A stretch of DNA of 5,412 nt from CAYTCZ01 sp964436315 (GTDB taxonomy: Bacteria > Actinomycetota > Thermoleophilia > Gaiellales > Gaiellaceae): the NCBI GenBank assembly GCA_964436315.1, contig CAYTCZ010000203.1:1-5412 (forward strand), read 5' to 3'. Under the pieces are notes generated by a model. The model worked only from the letters and a program-made list of their open reading frames with translations, ran no database searches and had not been told where the DNA came from. A program made the position numbers and the translations under genes. Below, piece by piece: positions 4,868 through 5,412 of the stretch (position 1 is its first letter; the number at the start of each line of letters is the position of its first letter).

Positions 4868-5218
4868 TCAGGCGGAAGCGGTCTCGGCGGGCTCACCTCC
4901 TTTCTCGCTGACGACATCGAGCCGGCCCCGAAGTCGGTAGGAGGGACCGTTGATGGTCAAGACTTCGGCCTCGTGGAGGAGGCGATCGAGAATCGCCGCA
5001 GCGAGCACCTCGTCGCCGAAGAACTCCGCCCACTCGGAGACGCGTTTGTTCGAGGTGACGATCATCGACCCTTTCCTGTAGCGGCGGTTGCCGAGCTGGA
5101 AGAAACGGTTGGCATCGGCCCGCTCGAGCGGCAGGTAGCCGACCTCATCGACACAGAGCAGCTGGGGACGCTGGTAGATCGAGAGCTTCTGGCGCAGGGA
5201 GCCGAGCTAGTCGGCGCG
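4868..5218 (-). pseudogene. istB: 3' fragment of istB (IS21-family transposition helper ATPase) with a nonsense codon
   Basis: From 5206 to the TGA at 4868 the frame encodes about 112 residues matching the C-terminal half of IstB, the AAA+ ATPase that assists the IS21 transposase IstA. Landmarks in order are a Walker B region LLCVDEVGYLPLE, FFQLGNRRYRKGSMIVTSNKRV, SEWAEFFGDEVLAAAILDRLLHEAEVLTINGPSYRLR. The N-terminal half with Walker A (GxxGxGKT) is missing. A TAG at 5207-5209 interrupts the frame just where family members continue (reading GAG instead would give ADELGSLRQKL), so a single G-to-T change would explain it. Upstream the frame loses similarity, marking the junction with other sequence at about 5215-5228. 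No istA is in the window. The element cannot move on its own. Confidence 0.82.
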
Positions 5219-5228
5219 GCGGCCTTGC

Positions 5229-5288
5229 GACCACCGAATGGCCGGTCCGCTCGGGCTCCAACAGCACCTCCAGCTTGAGTTCGTCCAT
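5229..5288 (-). pseudogene. Possible N-terminal scrap of a second transposase (IS481/IS3-like)
   Basis: About 20 codons, MDELKLEVLLEPERTGHSV and one more, in a different frame from the istB fragment. They resemble the opening of IS481-type transposases, where a similar acidic start leads into a helix-turn-helix. The expected continuation of the DNA-binding helix is absent; the frame turns into Arg/Pro-rich nonsense within a few codons, where the istB-like sequence takes over. The match is from memory and short, so another transposase or a chance likeness is possible. Confidence 0.35.
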
Positions 5289-5369
5289 CGAGACCACCCG
5301 CAAAGCCACGCTCTGCCTCCCCACGCTCGCCACCACGTGGAGGGCAAGGCTGAACAGCTAACCGGCGGT

Positions 5370-5409
5370 GTCTCACATGTCCCGCGAACGTCTCAGATGT
5401 GCCGAGAAC
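5370..5409. repeat. Two adjacent 20-bp direct repeats, probable insertion-sequence end
   Basis: GTCTCACATGTCCCGCGAAC (5370-5389) is followed without a gap by GTCTCAGATGTGCCGAGAAC (5390-5409); 17 of 20 positions agree. Short repeated transposase-binding sites near a TGTCTC-type tip are usual at the ends of IS21 and some other elements. As written on the plus strand the tip would face left, meaning an element entering the window from the right. More copies may lie past the edge. Confidence 0.55.
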
Positions 5410-5412
5410 GAT

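Noticed and set aside
4838..5278. 146-codon plus-strand frame over the IS remnant
   Set aside because: It is the antisense shadow of the istB fragment, whose Walker B and C-terminal motifs are on the minus strand.
1..5412. CRISPR array, tRNA, rRNA or riboswitch
   Set aside because: No regularly spaced repeats apart from the adjacent pair at 5370-5409, no cloverleaf-type sequence and no conserved riboswitch core seen on either strand by eye.

Overview
GC-rich bacterial DNA in which every gene I can support lies on the minus strand, so the transcriptional order runs from the right edge to the left. A diderm (Gram-negative type) host is suggested by a secreted lipoprotein-anchored c-type cytochrome. 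GC-rich codons, GTG starts and Glu/Arg/Ala-rich proteins would fit a myxobacterial or other deltaproteobacterial-grade or environmental lineage, but the sequence does not fix the taxon.

Right edge (about 4868-5412): debris of insertion sequences. It holds a 3'-half istB gene (IS21-type ATPase) with an in-frame TAG, joined to a short piece that resembles the N-terminus of another (IS481/IS3-like) transposase. Beyond that lie two adjacent 20-bp direct repeats of the kind found at IS ends. About 260 bp without a supported gene (4605-4867) separates this from the main cluster.

Centre (2538-4604): two paralogous small two-helix membrane proteins (4275-4604 and 2538-2864) bracket a two-lobed GNAT-type acetyltransferase (2983-4113). 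Resemblance between the two copies runs past the stop codons, through a 45-47 nt spacer, to a shared Shine-Dalgarno block. The unit therefore looks like an old segmental duplication. In one copy the block starts a 26-codon small ORF, in the other the cytochrome lipoprotein.

Left half (205-2428): a metal and redox themed series. It consists of a lipoprotein with one haem c site (CGGCH) followed by a duplicated His-rich helical domain, an SRPBCC-fold protein, a CopZ-like HMA metallochaperone overlapping the SRPBCC gene by 8 nt, and directly after the copZ stop codon a heavily deleted P1B-type metal ATPase of the CPD type. This ATPase keeps half an HMA domain, the CPDALGLATP helix and DKTGTLT, but has lost the membrane core, the actuator domain and the C-terminal half. 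The cluster probably once handled copper or a similar metal: chaperone plus exporter in the cytoplasm and membrane, cytochrome/His-rich lipoprotein in the periplasm. In this copy the exporter is a relic.

At the left edge a partial ORF (149 to beyond 1) resembles the start of an ECF-type sigma factor. The most interesting items are the in-frame-collapsed ATPase, the haem plus His-repeat lipoprotein, and the duplicated membrane-protein/leader unit.
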